NCBI RefSeq assembly: GCF_030547245.1
Contig: NZ_JAUOQT010000004.1
Location: 253,001-317,000, forward strand
Direction of reading: 5' to 3'
Length of the DNA stretch: 64,000 bases
From: Oceanihabitans sp. 2_MG-2023
GTDB taxonomy: Bacteria; Bacteroidota; Bacteroidia; Flavobacteriales; Flavobacteriaceae
Shown here: piece by piece, positions 1 through 8,354 of the stretch
How positions within the stretch are numbered: position 1 is the stretch's first letter
Layout: each line of letters opens with the position of its first letter
Translations under genes and position numbers: made by a program
Notes under the pieces: model-generated
The model's database searches: none
Told to the model about the DNA's origin: nothing
The model's input: only the letters and a program-made list of their open reading frames with translations

Positions 1-319
1 CGAAAGGTAATTCAATATTTAAACCAACAGATGTTCCTCCGCCTAGATGTGCTCCTTTGTTACCAGCTTCCATAATTCCTGGTCCTCCACCAGTAATTAC
101 ACCATAACCATGATCTACAATTTTATGTGCAACTTTTTCTGTTAACTTATAATATTTATCTTCTGGTTTTGTTCTAGCAGATCCAAAAATAGATACACAA
201 GGTCCAATTCTACTTAATTTTTCATAACCATTAACAAATTCTCCCATGATTTTAAAAATCGCCCAAGAATCATTCGTTTTCTTTTCATTCCAACCTTTTG
301 GATGTTGTTCTTTTCTCAT
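1..319 (-). CDS. LOG-family (TIGR00730-type) protein, 3' end cut by window
   Basis: The reverse strand reads from an ATG at 317-319 and runs off the window edge, giving about 106 residues. It begins MRKEQHPKGWNEKKTNDSW and contains ARTKPEDKYY followed by the glycine-rich stretch VITGGGPGIMEAGNKGAHLGGG. The GGGPGxMEA motif is the signature of the LOG / 'lysine decarboxylase-like' family, whose characterised members are nucleotide 5'-monophosphate phosphoribohydrolases related to cytokinin activation. In this family the glycine loop binds the nucleotide phosphate. The C-terminal part with the rest of the fold lies outside the window, so activity cannot be judged. The gene is followed upstream by a 94-base gap and then uvrA on the same strand. 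Family is confident, substrate unknown. Confidence 0.85.
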   Translation of the reverse strand, partial: MRKEQHPKGWNEKKTNDSWAIFKIMGEFVNGYEKLSRIGPCVSIFGSARTKPEDKYYKLTEKVAHKIVDHGYGVITGGGPGIMEAGNKGAHLGGGTSVGLNIELPF

Positions 320-413
320 ATATTTTACTATTAATTTTTAGTATTTTATTTTTTTTGCAACTAGCTAATTTACTTCTTTTTTTAGCCGTTCGACAAAACT
401 AAATACTATTATT

Positions 414-3245
414 TTATTTTAATTCTTTCTTTAAAAATTTTGCGGTATAGCTGGTTTTATGTTTTGCAACTTTTTCAGGAGTGCCTTCTACAAGAATTTC
501 GCCACCATTTTTTCCACCTTCATAACCTATATCAATAACATGGTCTACCGTTTTAATAACATCTAAATTATGTTCAATAATTAAGACCGTATTACCTTTA
601 TTAGCTAGTTTGTTTAGTACAATCATTAATACTCTAATGTCTTCAAAATGTAATCCTGTTGTAGGTTCATCTAGAATATAAAAAGTATTTCCTGTATCCC
701 GCTTGCTAAGCTCTGTTGCAAGTTTAATGCGTTGTGCTTCACCACCAGAAAGTGTTGTACTTTGTTGCCCTAATGTAATATATCCTAAGCCAACATCTTT
801 TATTGTTTTTAATTTTCGATTAATTTTTGGAATATGCTCAAAGAAGTCAACAGCTTCATTTATGGTCATATTTAATACATCACTAATGTTTTTTCCTTTA
901 TAACGAATTTCTAAAGTTTCGCGATTAAAACGTTTTCCTTGACAAGTTTCACATTCTACATATACATCTGGAAGGAAATTCATTTCAATAACACGTAAGC
1001 CACCACCTTGACAGGTTTCGCAACGTCCTCCTTTAACGTTAAAGCTAAATCTTCCTGGTTTATAACCACGAATCATAGCTTCTGGTATTTTTGCAAAAAG
1101 ACTACGAACTTCACTAAAAGTACCTGTATAAGTTGCAGGGTTACTTCGTGGTGTTCTACCAATTGGCGATTGGTTAATATCGATTACCTTATCTATATGT
1201 TCTAAGCCCTTTATGCTTTTGTATGGCATTGGTTTTTTAACACCATTAAAATAGTATGCATTAAGAATAGGATATAGGGTTTCATTTATCAAGGTAGATT
1301 TACCGCTACCAGAAACACCAGTTACACCTATCATTTTTCCTAAAGGAAATTTTACCGAAATATTTTTTAAGTTATTTCCTGTACAGCCTTTAAGCTCCAT
1401 GAATTTTCCATTACCTTCTCTACGTGTTTTTGGTACTTCAATTTGTTTGGTGCCATTAAGGTAATCTGCGGTTAGCGTATGGTGTTTTAAAAGTTCTGTT
1501 GGGGTACCTTGACTAATAATTTCACCACCATGTTTTCCTGCATGTGGGCCAATATCGATCACATGATCTGCACGTTCTATCATGTCTTTATCGTGTTCTA
1601 CAACAATTACCGAATTACCAACATCACGTAATGCAACTAACGAGTTTATTAATTTTTCGTTATCTCGTTGGTGTAAGCCTATACTAGGTTCATCTAATAT
1701 GTATAGTACGCCAACTAATTGAGATCCTATTTGAGTTGCTAAACGAATTCGTTGCGCTTCGCCACCAGAAAGGGTTTTAGAACTTCTGTTTAACGATAAG
1801 TAATTTAAACCTACATCTAATAAAAATTGTAATCTAGTTCTAATTTCTTTGATGATTTCTTCCGCAATCTGTAATTGGGTTTTAGAAAGGTTTTTATGTA
1901 AATCTGTAAACCATTCAGCCAAATCAATAATATCTTTATTCGCTAATTCGGCTATGTTTTGATTGTTTATTTTAAAGTAAAGCGATTCTTGACGTAGTCG
2001 AGCTCCATGACAAGTACCACAAGCTACTTTATCCATATATTCTTTTGCCCAACGTTTTAGCGAAGTAGAATCTGCGTTTGCATATTGGCTTTCAATAAAG
2101 TTGGCAACCCCTTCAAAATCTATTTTATAATCTCTCTTTATACCAAGAGTTTTGCTGTCTACTGTAAATTTTTCGTTTCCACCATAGAGAATAATTTGTT
2201 TCGCTTCTTTAGGAATATCTTTATAAGCATCACTCAATTTAAAATTGAAACGCTGTGCAATTAATTCTAACTGCTTAAAAATCCATGAATTTTTTTCTGG
2301 TCCATGCGGTGCAAGTGCACCATTTTTAATGGAAAGGGAATCGTCTGGAACGATTTTATCTTTATTTACTTCATACAATGTACCAATCCCATTACATTTA
2401 GGACAAGCGCCTTTTGGAGAATTAAATGAAAAATTATTAGGTTCTGGATTAGGATATGAAATTCCTGAACTAGGACACATTAAGCTTCTGCTAAAAAAAC
2501 GTGTTTCGTTAGAATCTTGATCTAAAACCATTAGCACATCATTGCCATGATACATTGCGGTGTTTATGGTTTCGGTTAAGCGTTTATCATTATCTACAGA
2601 TGCATCAATTTTCAATCTATCGATTACTATTTCAATATCATGATTTTTGTATCTGTCCAGTTTCATACCTTTTACAAGGTCTTTTATTTCACCATCTGTT
2701 CTAACTTTCACAAAACCTTGTTTTGCAATTTGCTCAAACAATTCTCTGTAATGTCCTTTACGTGAGCGAACAACAGGAGCAAGAATATTTATACGTTTAC
2801 CAGAAAAACTTTCTATAATTAAAGCCTTTATTTGCTCATCACTGTAGCTCACCATTTTTTCGCCAGTATTATAACTGTACGCATCGCTAGCTCTAGCAAA
2901 TAGTAAGCGTAAAAAATCATAAATCTCTGTAATAGTCCCAACTGTAGAACGTGGTGACTTACTTGTCGTTTTTTGTTCGATTGCAATTACAGGTGAAAGA
3001 CCATCAATTTTATCTACATCTGGTCGTTCTAATCCACCAAGAAATTGTCGGGCATATGCAGAGAATGTTTCGATATAACGTCTCTGTCCTTCTGCATAAA
3101 TGGTGTCGAAAGCTAGCGAAGATTTTCCGCTACCTGACAAGCCAGTAATAACTACTAGTTTTTCTCTTGGAATGGTAACATCTATATTCTTTAAATTGTG
3201 AACACGTGCACCTTGAACTTCTATATTTTCTTCGAATTTGGCCAT
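414..3245 (-). CDS. uvrA: UvrABC system protein A, excinuclease ATPase
   Basis: UvrA is the damage-recognition ATPase of nucleotide excision repair; it works as a dimer with UvrB. The 943-residue product has the full family layout. The first Walker A is GLSGSGKSS near residue 35 and the second is GVTGVSGSGKST near residue 640. ABC signature sequences SLNRSSKTLSGGEAQR and TLGQQSTTLSGGEAQR each precede an ILDEP Walker B. Zinc-binding cysteine pairs CPKCNGIG, CGTCHGA and CETCQGG are visible. I chose ATG 3245 (MAKFEENIEV) as the start. A longer reading from TTG 3263 adds six residues, but that TTG is part of the -7 promoter box and so should lie upstream of the transcript. Length and motifs are normal for the family. 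Confidence 0.97.
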   Translation of the reverse strand: MAKFEENIEVQGARVHNLKNIDVTIPREKLVVITGLSGSGKSSLAFDTIYAEGQRRYIETFSAYARQFLGGLERPDVDKIDGLSPVIAIEQKTTSKSPRSTVGTITEIYDFLRLLFARASDAYSYNTGEKMVSYSDEQIKALIIESFSGKRINILAPVVRSRKGHYRELFEQIAKQGFVKVRTDGEIKDLVKGMKLDRYKNHDIEIVIDRLKIDASVDNDKRLTETINTAMYHGNDVLMVLDQDSNETRFFSRSLMCPSSGISYPNPEPNNFSFNSPKGACPKCNGIGTLYEVNKDKIVPDDSLSIKNGALAPHGPEKNSWIFKQLELIAQRFNFKLSDAYKDIPKEAKQIILYGGNEKFTVDSKTLGIKRDYKIDFEGVANFIESQYANADSTSLKRWAKEYMDKVACGTCHGARLRQESLYFKINNQNIAELANKDIIDLAEWFTDLHKNLSKTQLQIAEEIIKEIRTRLQFLLDVGLNYLSLNRSSKTLSGGEAQRIRLATQIGSQLVGVLYILDEPSIGLHQRDNEKLINSLVALRDVGNSVIVVEHDKDMIERADHVIDIGPHAGKHGGEIISQGTPTELLKHHTLTADYLNGTKQIEVPKTRREGNGKFMELKGCTGNNLKNISVKFPLGKMIGVTGVSGSGKSTLINETLYPILNAYYFNGVKKPMPYKSIKGLEHIDKVIDINQSPIGRTPRSNPATYTGTFSEVRSLFAKIPEAMIRGYKPGRFSFNVKGGRCETCQGGGLRVIEMNFLPDVYVECETCQGKRFNRETLEIRYKGKNISDVLNMTINEAVDFFEHIPKINRKLKTIKDVGLGYITLGQQSTTLSGGEAQRIKLATELSKRDTGNTFYILDEPTTGLHFEDIRVLMIVLNKLANKGNTVLIIEHNLDVIKTVDHVIDIGYEGGKNGGEILVEGTPEKVAKHKTSYTAKFLKKELK

Positions 3246-3260
3246 AAATTTGCAAAGGTG

Positions 3261-3268
3261 CAAAGATA
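3261..3268 (-). promoter_or_regulatory. Bacteroidota-type -7 promoter box of uvrA
   Basis: The reverse strand reads TATCTTTG, a match to the TAnnTTTG -7 consensus of the Bacteroidota primary sigma factor. It ends 15 bases before the uvrA ATG. Its last three bases form the in-frame TTG of the longer uvrA reading, which decides the start in favour of 3245. No clear -33 element is seen. Confidence 0.6.
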
Positions 3269-3362
3269 CGATTTTTGTTATTATTATTATTGAAAAGAAC
3301 CTTAGTTTAAGTATTTATAAAATATGTTGCAATTTTTTCTATTTTAGAATTCAATAAAATAA

Positions 3363-3392
3363 AAAACTCCTAAATATATATTTAGGAGTTTT
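3363..3392. terminator. 30-base perfect palindrome, probable terminator
   Basis: AAAACTCCTAAATATA and its exact reverse complement form an uninterrupted palindrome flanked by A and T runs. It sits 24 bases beyond the stop codon of the secreted protease at 3416 and upstream of uvrA on the same strand. Its A-run/T-run symmetry would allow it to stop transcription in either direction. Confidence 0.7.
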
Positions 3393-3415
3393 AAAAATAT
3401 TGGGTTTATTGTGAA

Positions 3416-6139
3416 TTATTCAATAATTAATTTTTTAGTAATTCTTTTACCATTATCAATTACCGTCATAATATACATTCCAGAGCTGGCATTGTTTAGT
3501 GAGATGTTTTCATTAAATCTTGAGGTAGCATCGTATTCTTTATTAAAAACTAATCTACCAGACATATCATATACTGCAACATTAATGTTTTTTCCAGAAT
3601 TTGAATCAAATGCAAGAGAGAAGTTTCCTTTATTAGGATTTGGATATAATGCAAAGTTGTTTAATTCTTGATTTTCTGTACCCAAAGTAACTTGTGTTGT
3701 GGTAGTACAAAGTTCAATAGACCATTCATTTACAACTCCTGAATCTCCATTATAGAAATCAACAAATACAAGATTCCACGTTCCCGAAGGATCATTCCCA
3801 GTAAATCCAGTCATTGAACTCGCAGGAGCATAGGTTCCAGTTGTTGGCGAAGCACAAGCAATTGCGGATTCACCATCTTTAAATGTAATATCTATATTTC
3901 CGTATTGTGCATCATTGCAAGTTCTGGCCCAAATATTAGAGAAACCTCCTCCGTTTGGTGCTTGTAATTGCATAATTAAATCTCCAATATAAGAGTGAGT
4001 AACATCTGCACTTACTCTAATATCTGTAATTGGTGTGCTTTCTGTAACCGTTAAAGGAATAAATACAGGATTACCTTGCACATTAGCACCACCACCATCT
4101 GGAATAGCAGTTGCTATAGCACCTGTAGTGTAGTTATTACATTGTGTAGAAGTTATAACAGTTGCGCCAATAGAAAAAGATTTAGATATTGCAAAAAAGA
4201 TATTACCAACTGCTTCAATTTTTATTCTACAATAAGGCTCTCCTTGTCCAGATGGGAATGTAATAGGTTCTGAACCATCATTAGGAGTATTTGCAGCTAA
4301 GGTTGTAGTAAAGGTTTGTCCTCCATCTGTAGATAATAGGATATTTACATTTGCAGTATTAATACCATTAGCAGTCGTTCCAGCTACATCCCAAGTAATA
4401 GTTGTTGAAGCTCCAGTACTGAAGCTTTCATTTGTTGTGTTTGGAGCAGTAATAGTAAATGGACCTGTATTTGCAAGGGTTACTGTCATATCATCTCTAT
4501 TGGTTTGTGATCCATTAGGAGTGCCGTTGTCTCTAACTGTTAACGCAAAATCCATAGTTCTAGCAACGTTTGGCATTACCTCCCAAGCCGGGGTTAAGTC
4601 ATTATTTAATATATCACTTAATTGTGGGAATGTACGATCTCCAGTAGCCATTGGAGAGTAAGATCTAAATTGAGGATCTGTAGTGCTTGTTGTAGATGGT
4701 ACATTTGTACTAACACCTACGTCTGTTTGTTCCCAGCAGTAAGATAGTGTCGTTCCATTAACATCATTAGCAGTTCCTGTAAGAGTAAATGCTGTTCCAT
4801 AAGGAATGGTGTAGTCTCCTCCTGCATTTACTGTAGGAGCAGTATTTCCATTTGCTGTATCGGTAGAACAAGTTGGTTCTCCAGGAGGTGTAATACGTGT
4901 CCACATTTCGGCAATACTAATTGCGTGAAAATGATCATCACTATTACCTTGTACATTATCAGACCCACAAATACCAGCATAAGCCATAATTGTTGTTCCG
5001 CTTCCTGGTTCTACAGCAGTTGTAGAACTTCTGTTTCCTCCAGAACAAGAGCCTTGTCCACCATTAAAAGTATGGTTTGCTCCAAATTGATGTCCCATTT
5101 CGTGAGCTACAAAATCGACATCGAAAGGATCTCCAACTGGGTTTGGAGAACCAGTAACACCTCTAGCTTTTGCATTGCTATAGCAAATACCTCCACGAGC
5201 AGCTAAGCCACCTCCTCCAGTAGTAAACACATGGCCAATATCATAGTTTGCAGTTCCTATATTGGTGTCAATAATGGTTTGGTTTTCATTGATCAATAGT
5301 GTCGCATCATCATCTGTAAAACCGTCATTTTCTGCTAAAAATATAATACTAGTATTGTCTATTAATGACATTGTTAAAGACAAGTCTCTTTCAAAAATAC
5401 TGTTCACTCTTGTCATTGTTACATTCATAGCTGCTAATACTGTAGCTCTTTTTACAGCATCTGTAGCTGCAGCTTGGCCAGCAGCATTGATGTGGTAATT
5501 TGCATATTCTTGTGTACAAGCTAATGCTAAACGAAAGGTTCTTAAGACACCGTCATTTGCATTTCTTTGAGTAAAATCAACGTCGGTATTTTCGCTTTTT
5601 TCAATAGTATCTTCTAAAAGACATCCTATTCTTTCTTCTAGTTTGGAATACAGATCTTGCTTTGCATAAATTACATAAGAGTTTAGATCTTTGGTTAAAG
5701 GATCTATGTATAATGTTTTTCCAATGGTTTGAATAGATGCATGTAAACCAAAGACAGTTGTTGAGAAACGAATTATTGTTCCCGATTTTTCTTTGCTTAC
5801 ACCAACATAAGATTGAATTTCTGGATGGTTTGCAGCTAATTCGGAATCCATAACAGAAGCATTAAATATTTGAAAATTTTCCATTTTACCATCGGTAACT
5901 GGGAATTGTACAATAACTTCAGAATTTACATTTAATCCTCTATCTGGAGCAGAAGCTAATAATTGTTTTAAACCATCTACATCTAAAGTATATACATCAT
6001 ATACAGAAGGAGTTGCTTTTCTTTCTAGTAATTGTTCTTGTTTAATATTTGTATTTTTTACTTTTTGCCAAAAAGAATTCTCTTGAGAGAAACCTATAAT
6101 TGGAAGAAGTAATAAAAAAAATAAGTAGTTTTTAATCAT
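3416..6139 (-). CDS. Secreted reprolysin-like zinc metalloprotease with P-domain and T9SS sorting tail
   Basis: A 907-residue secreted protease. The N-terminus MIKNYLFFLLLLPIIGFSQ is a signal peptide. A propeptide-like region runs to about residue 190. The catalytic domain holds HEMGHQFGANH at 346-356, the HExxHxxGxxH zinc site of metzincins, here of the reprolysin (M12B-like) group. A region around residues 420-640 looks Ig-like. A proprotein-convertase P-domain follows at about 690-810 (ITDIRVSADVTHSYIGDLIM). The last 80 residues (FALYPNPNKGNFSL to KKLIIE) are a type A sorting domain for the type IX secretion system, removed during export. It is probably an extracellular protein-degrading enzyme. 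It stands alone between a palindromic terminator and its own promoter. The substrate is unknown. Confidence 0.92.
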   Translation of the reverse strand: MIKNYLFFLLLLPIIGFSQENSFWQKVKNTNIKQEQLLERKATPSVYDVYTLDVDGLKQLLASAPDRGLNVNSEVIVQFPVTDGKMENFQIFNASVMDSELAANHPEIQSYVGVSKEKSGTIIRFSTTVFGLHASIQTIGKTLYIDPLTKDLNSYVIYAKQDLYSKLEERIGCLLEDTIEKSENTDVDFTQRNANDGVLRTFRLALACTQEYANYHINAAGQAAATDAVKRATVLAAMNVTMTRVNSIFERDLSLTMSLIDNTSIIFLAENDGFTDDDATLLINENQTIIDTNIGTANYDIGHVFTTGGGGLAARGGICYSNAKARGVTGSPNPVGDPFDVDFVAHEMGHQFGANHTFNGGQGSCSGGNRSSTTAVEPGSGTTIMAYAGICGSDNVQGNSDDHFHAISIAEMWTRITPPGEPTCSTDTANGNTAPTVNAGGDYTIPYGTAFTLTGTANDVNGTTLSYCWEQTDVGVSTNVPSTTSTTDPQFRSYSPMATGDRTFPQLSDILNNDLTPAWEVMPNVARTMDFALTVRDNGTPNGSQTNRDDMTVTLANTGPFTITAPNTTNESFSTGASTTITWDVAGTTANGINTANVNILLSTDGGQTFTTTLAANTPNDGSEPITFPSGQGEPYCRIKIEAVGNIFFAISKSFSIGATVITSTQCNNYTTGAIATAIPDGGGANVQGNPVFIPLTVTESTPITDIRVSADVTHSYIGDLIMQLQAPNGGGFSNIWARTCNDAQYGNIDITFKDGESAIACASPTTGTYAPASSMTGFTGNDPSGTWNLVFVDFYNGDSGVVNEWSIELCTTTTQVTLGTENQELNNFALYPNPNKGNFSLAFDSNSGKNINVAVYDMSGRLVFNKEYDATSRFNENISLNNASSGMYIMTVIDNGKRITKKLIIE

Positions 6140-6162
6140 TATAATAGCGTTTTATAGTTTAT

Positions 6163-6170
6163 CAAATTTA
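6163..6170 (-). promoter_or_regulatory. -7 promoter box of the secreted protease
   Basis: The reverse strand reads TAAATTTG, matching TAnnTTTG, 23 bases upstream of the ATG at 6139. The position is right for a short leader. Confidence 0.5.
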
Positions 6171-6291
6171 ATATATAAATTCCAATGGCTAAGGAATACA
6201 TTGTTAAATTTTATATTTTAGTGTCTTGATTTTTATTATAAAATCATGTAATTTTTAACTAGAAATAATTAGTAATTTAAAAGTTGTACGT

Positions 6292-6816
6292 ATGAAAATA
6301 TTAGGAATAGGTTCTAGAATAAATCATAGTGAATTTGGTAAAGGAGTAGTAACCAATGTTACATCCAAACACTATTGGGTAACTTTTATTGAAAACGGTC
6401 TTGAAACAATTGGTTTAACGGATGCATTTGAAGTGATTGAAGTTGCAGAGGATGAAGTAGATACCGTTAGCTTGTTTGATGTAGAAAGTAGTTTGGTTCA
6501 AATTTTAAAAAAATGGAGTGATGTAACTGAGATTGTGCCAATAGGAGATAAATGGAAAGGGGGGAAACTTATTCTACAACCAGAAGATGTTAATTTAAAA
6601 CCAAAAGAAATTAAAGTGGAAGACTTTTTTCATAAAATAACTATGGTTAGAGATAGACTTCGGGTGATGGAGCAAAAGGTGAATTCTAGTAATTTGGAAG
6701 AACAAGAAAAAATAGATTTGCAACAATACATTACGCGTATTTATGGGAGTTTAACTACATTCAATGTGCTTTTTAAAATTAAAGACCAGCAGTTCGTAGG
6801 GCAAAAAAGTAAGTGA
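6292..6816 (+). CDS. Conserved hypothetical protein, 174 aa
   Basis: I do not recognise a named family. The first 50 residues (GIGSRINHSEFGKGVVTNV, then YWVTFIENGLETI) resemble the small barrel with an H-x-x-FG-x-G-x-V turn found at the C-terminus of UvrD/PcrA-type helicases and in other small Tudor-like modules. This suggests a nucleic-acid or protein docking fold. The middle is acidic and the last 60 residues are predicted helical and charged, possibly a coiled coil. There is no signal peptide or membrane segment, so a cytoplasmic location is likely. It is transcribed alone, divergent from the secreted protease and convergent with the next gene. The function is unknown. Confidence 0.8.
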   Translation: MKILGIGSRINHSEFGKGVVTNVTSKHYWVTFIENGLETIGLTDAFEVIEVAEDEVDTVSLFDVESSLVQILKKWSDVTEIVPIGDKWKGGKLILQPEDVNLKPKEIKVEDFFHKITMVRDRLRVMEQKVNSSNLEEQEKIDLQQYITRIYGSLTTFNVLFKIKDQQFVGQKSK

Positions 6817-6874
6817 TTCTATCTTACAATTTTAATTAAAGTTTACAGTCTTTGTTTATAATATTCTTATTATT

Positions 6875-7615
6875 TTATTCCTGAGACTGTGAACTTTTAA
6901 TATCTTCAATTTCCAATCCTAATACCAACAACTTATGAAACGTTGGAAGCATCGCTCCAGTTTCTGTAGTAATCCAATCACTCCAAGTAGCTAGTAAACC
7001 GTCAATAGGTAAAATAGAGGTCCACATTTTAAAACCTGTTGGTTTTCCTGTATCGTCTAATAACCATAAATACGAATCTCCAGGAGTAGACCCACCAGAA
7101 GTGTAAGTAATTAAAAGTGCATGTTCTCCATTATCTAGAGTAACTAAACTTCTTTTGGTACCAGTGTCAAAAACCTTATAAGGAGCAACTAACCAAAACG
7201 AATCGTTGTTAAAATATTTTGTAGCTTTTCTAATTAATTTTTCGGCTTCTTGTTTTTCTTTTATTTCTAAATTAGAAGCATATACTTTATTTTTTGAGCT
7301 ATCCTTAAAATCTAAAAACACCACATAGTTTTTCCAAAAAACTTGGCACTTTCCTTCTTTTTTATTCCATTTAAAGTGATGTCTCTTTTTAAAGGTCCAT
7401 TCTAAATAATCTGTTGCTTCATATTTTTTATGGTTTAATGCGTCTAGCATTTTGTAAGCTAAAGCGTCCGCTTGTTTATCTACAATTCCTAAAGGTATTT
7501 CTTCGTTATATTTAAAATATAAAAACCCGAAGAAAAGGAAAGTAGGTAAGGTGAAGAAAATGATTACTCCTGCAATTATTTTTGCTATTTTTTTTGCGCT
7601 TGTTTGTTTTGCCAC
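6875..7615 (-). CDS. Hypothetical membrane-anchored protein, 246 aa
   Basis: The N-terminus is a short basic stretch followed by one hydrophobic segment (about residues 12-32), and the rest is soluble. This suggests a single-pass protein with its C-terminal domain outside the inner membrane. That domain contains ALLITYTSGGSTPGDSYLWLLDD and then MWTSILPIDGLLATWSDW. The tryptophan-rich beta pattern is reminiscent of LolA/MucB-like periplasmic folds, but I cannot assign a family. The gene lies 47 bases downstream of the AlkD-like gene on the same strand and may share its transcript. The function is unknown. Confidence 0.75.
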   Translation of the reverse strand: MAKQTSAKKIAKIIAGVIIFFTLPTFLFFGFLYFKYNEEIPLGIVDKQADALAYKMLDALNHKKYEATDYLEWTFKKRHHFKWNKKEGKCQVFWKNYVVFLDFKDSSKNKVYASNLEIKEKQEAEKLIRKATKYFNNDSFWLVAPYKVFDTGTKRSLVTLDNGEHALLITYTSGGSTPGDSYLWLLDDTGKPTGFKMWTSILPIDGLLATWSDWITTETGAMLPTFHKLLVLGLEIEDIKSSQSQE

Positions 7616-7661
7616 TTGTTTGTTTTTTTATGCTTGGATTGCTATGTAAAATACAAAAGCA

Positions 7662-8330
7662 TTAAAGTAATTTTCTAATAGCTTCTCTTTTGCTTAAAGG
7701 TTTTAAGTTACTATTCTTTACAAAGGTAAGTACATCTTTTGGATTATACGTGCCATATTCTCGAAGTGCCCAACCAATTGCTTTTTGAATAAAAAATTCA
7801 TTAGATTCTTTATGTTCTAAACATTGATGGAATAGCAATTCTTTGTTTGTGTTTTCTTTATAACCCAATTGAAAAATAATGCTACTTCTGTTTAACCATA
7901 AGTTTTCAGAGTTCGAAAAATTTGTAATTATTTTTTCTGTTTCGTTTGGATGTATAATAAGATATTTACCAAGTATTTGTTTTGCAATAAAGTCTACTGA
8001 ATCCCACCAAGAATTAACACTAATTAATTTTTCAATAGAATTAATATCTTCTTTTTTATACGATTTACGTAATTGTTTTTCAAACAATTCAATAGCGCAT
8101 AAATGCATTTCTCTTTGTTTAAAATCGTATAAATTAAAAGCTAAAGTTCGTATAGTATCTCTAATTTCTAATGCATTGTTTTTGGCCAATGGTTTTAGTA
8201 AATCTCTTCGTAATTTCGATTTTATGCCATATAATTCAAATCTATCTTTTAAATAAGATTTCATTTGTGCTGCAAATTCCGAATTTGAATTTGCTCTAAA
8301 ACTTTTGTCTAATTGTGTAATAAAATCCAT
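7662..8330 (-). CDS. DNA alkylation repair protein, AlkD-like
   Basis: The 222-residue protein has the all-helical HEAT-repeat pattern of the AlkD family of DNA glycosylases, which remove positively charged alkylated bases without flipping them. Family-typical stretches are FYxYGIKSKLRRDLLKP near residue 35, INSWWDSVDFIA-like SVNSWWDSVDFIAKQILG near 105, and FIQKAIGWALREYGTYNP near 180. The tryptophan pair and the aspartate in WWDSVD lie in the region used for DNA contact in AlkD. The length is normal. It starts at the ATG 8328-8330, only 15 bases after the stop of ggt, and is probably co-transcribed with it. The start region carries a 13-base tandem duplication. Confidence 0.88.
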   Translation of the reverse strand: MDFITQLDKSFRANSNSEFAAQMKSYLKDRFELYGIKSKLRRDLLKPLAKNNALEIRDTIRTLAFNLYDFKQREMHLCAIELFEKQLRKSYKKEDINSIEKLISVNSWWDSVDFIAKQILGKYLIIHPNETEKIITNFSNSENLWLNRSSIIFQLGYKENTNKELLFHQCLEHKESNEFFIQKAIGWALREYGTYNPKDVLTFVKNSNLKPLSKREAIRKLL

Positions 8331-8354
8331 AATTAAAATCCATAATTAAAATCC
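8329..8354. repeat. 13-base tandem duplication across the ggt stop / alkD-like start
   Basis: ATAATTAAAATCC occurs twice without a gap (8329-8341, 8342-8354). The copies span the ggt stop codon and end at the start codon of the following gene. The duplication creates a second, out-of-frame ATG 13 bases upstream of the alkD-like start. It looks like a replication-slippage product. Confidence 0.85.
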
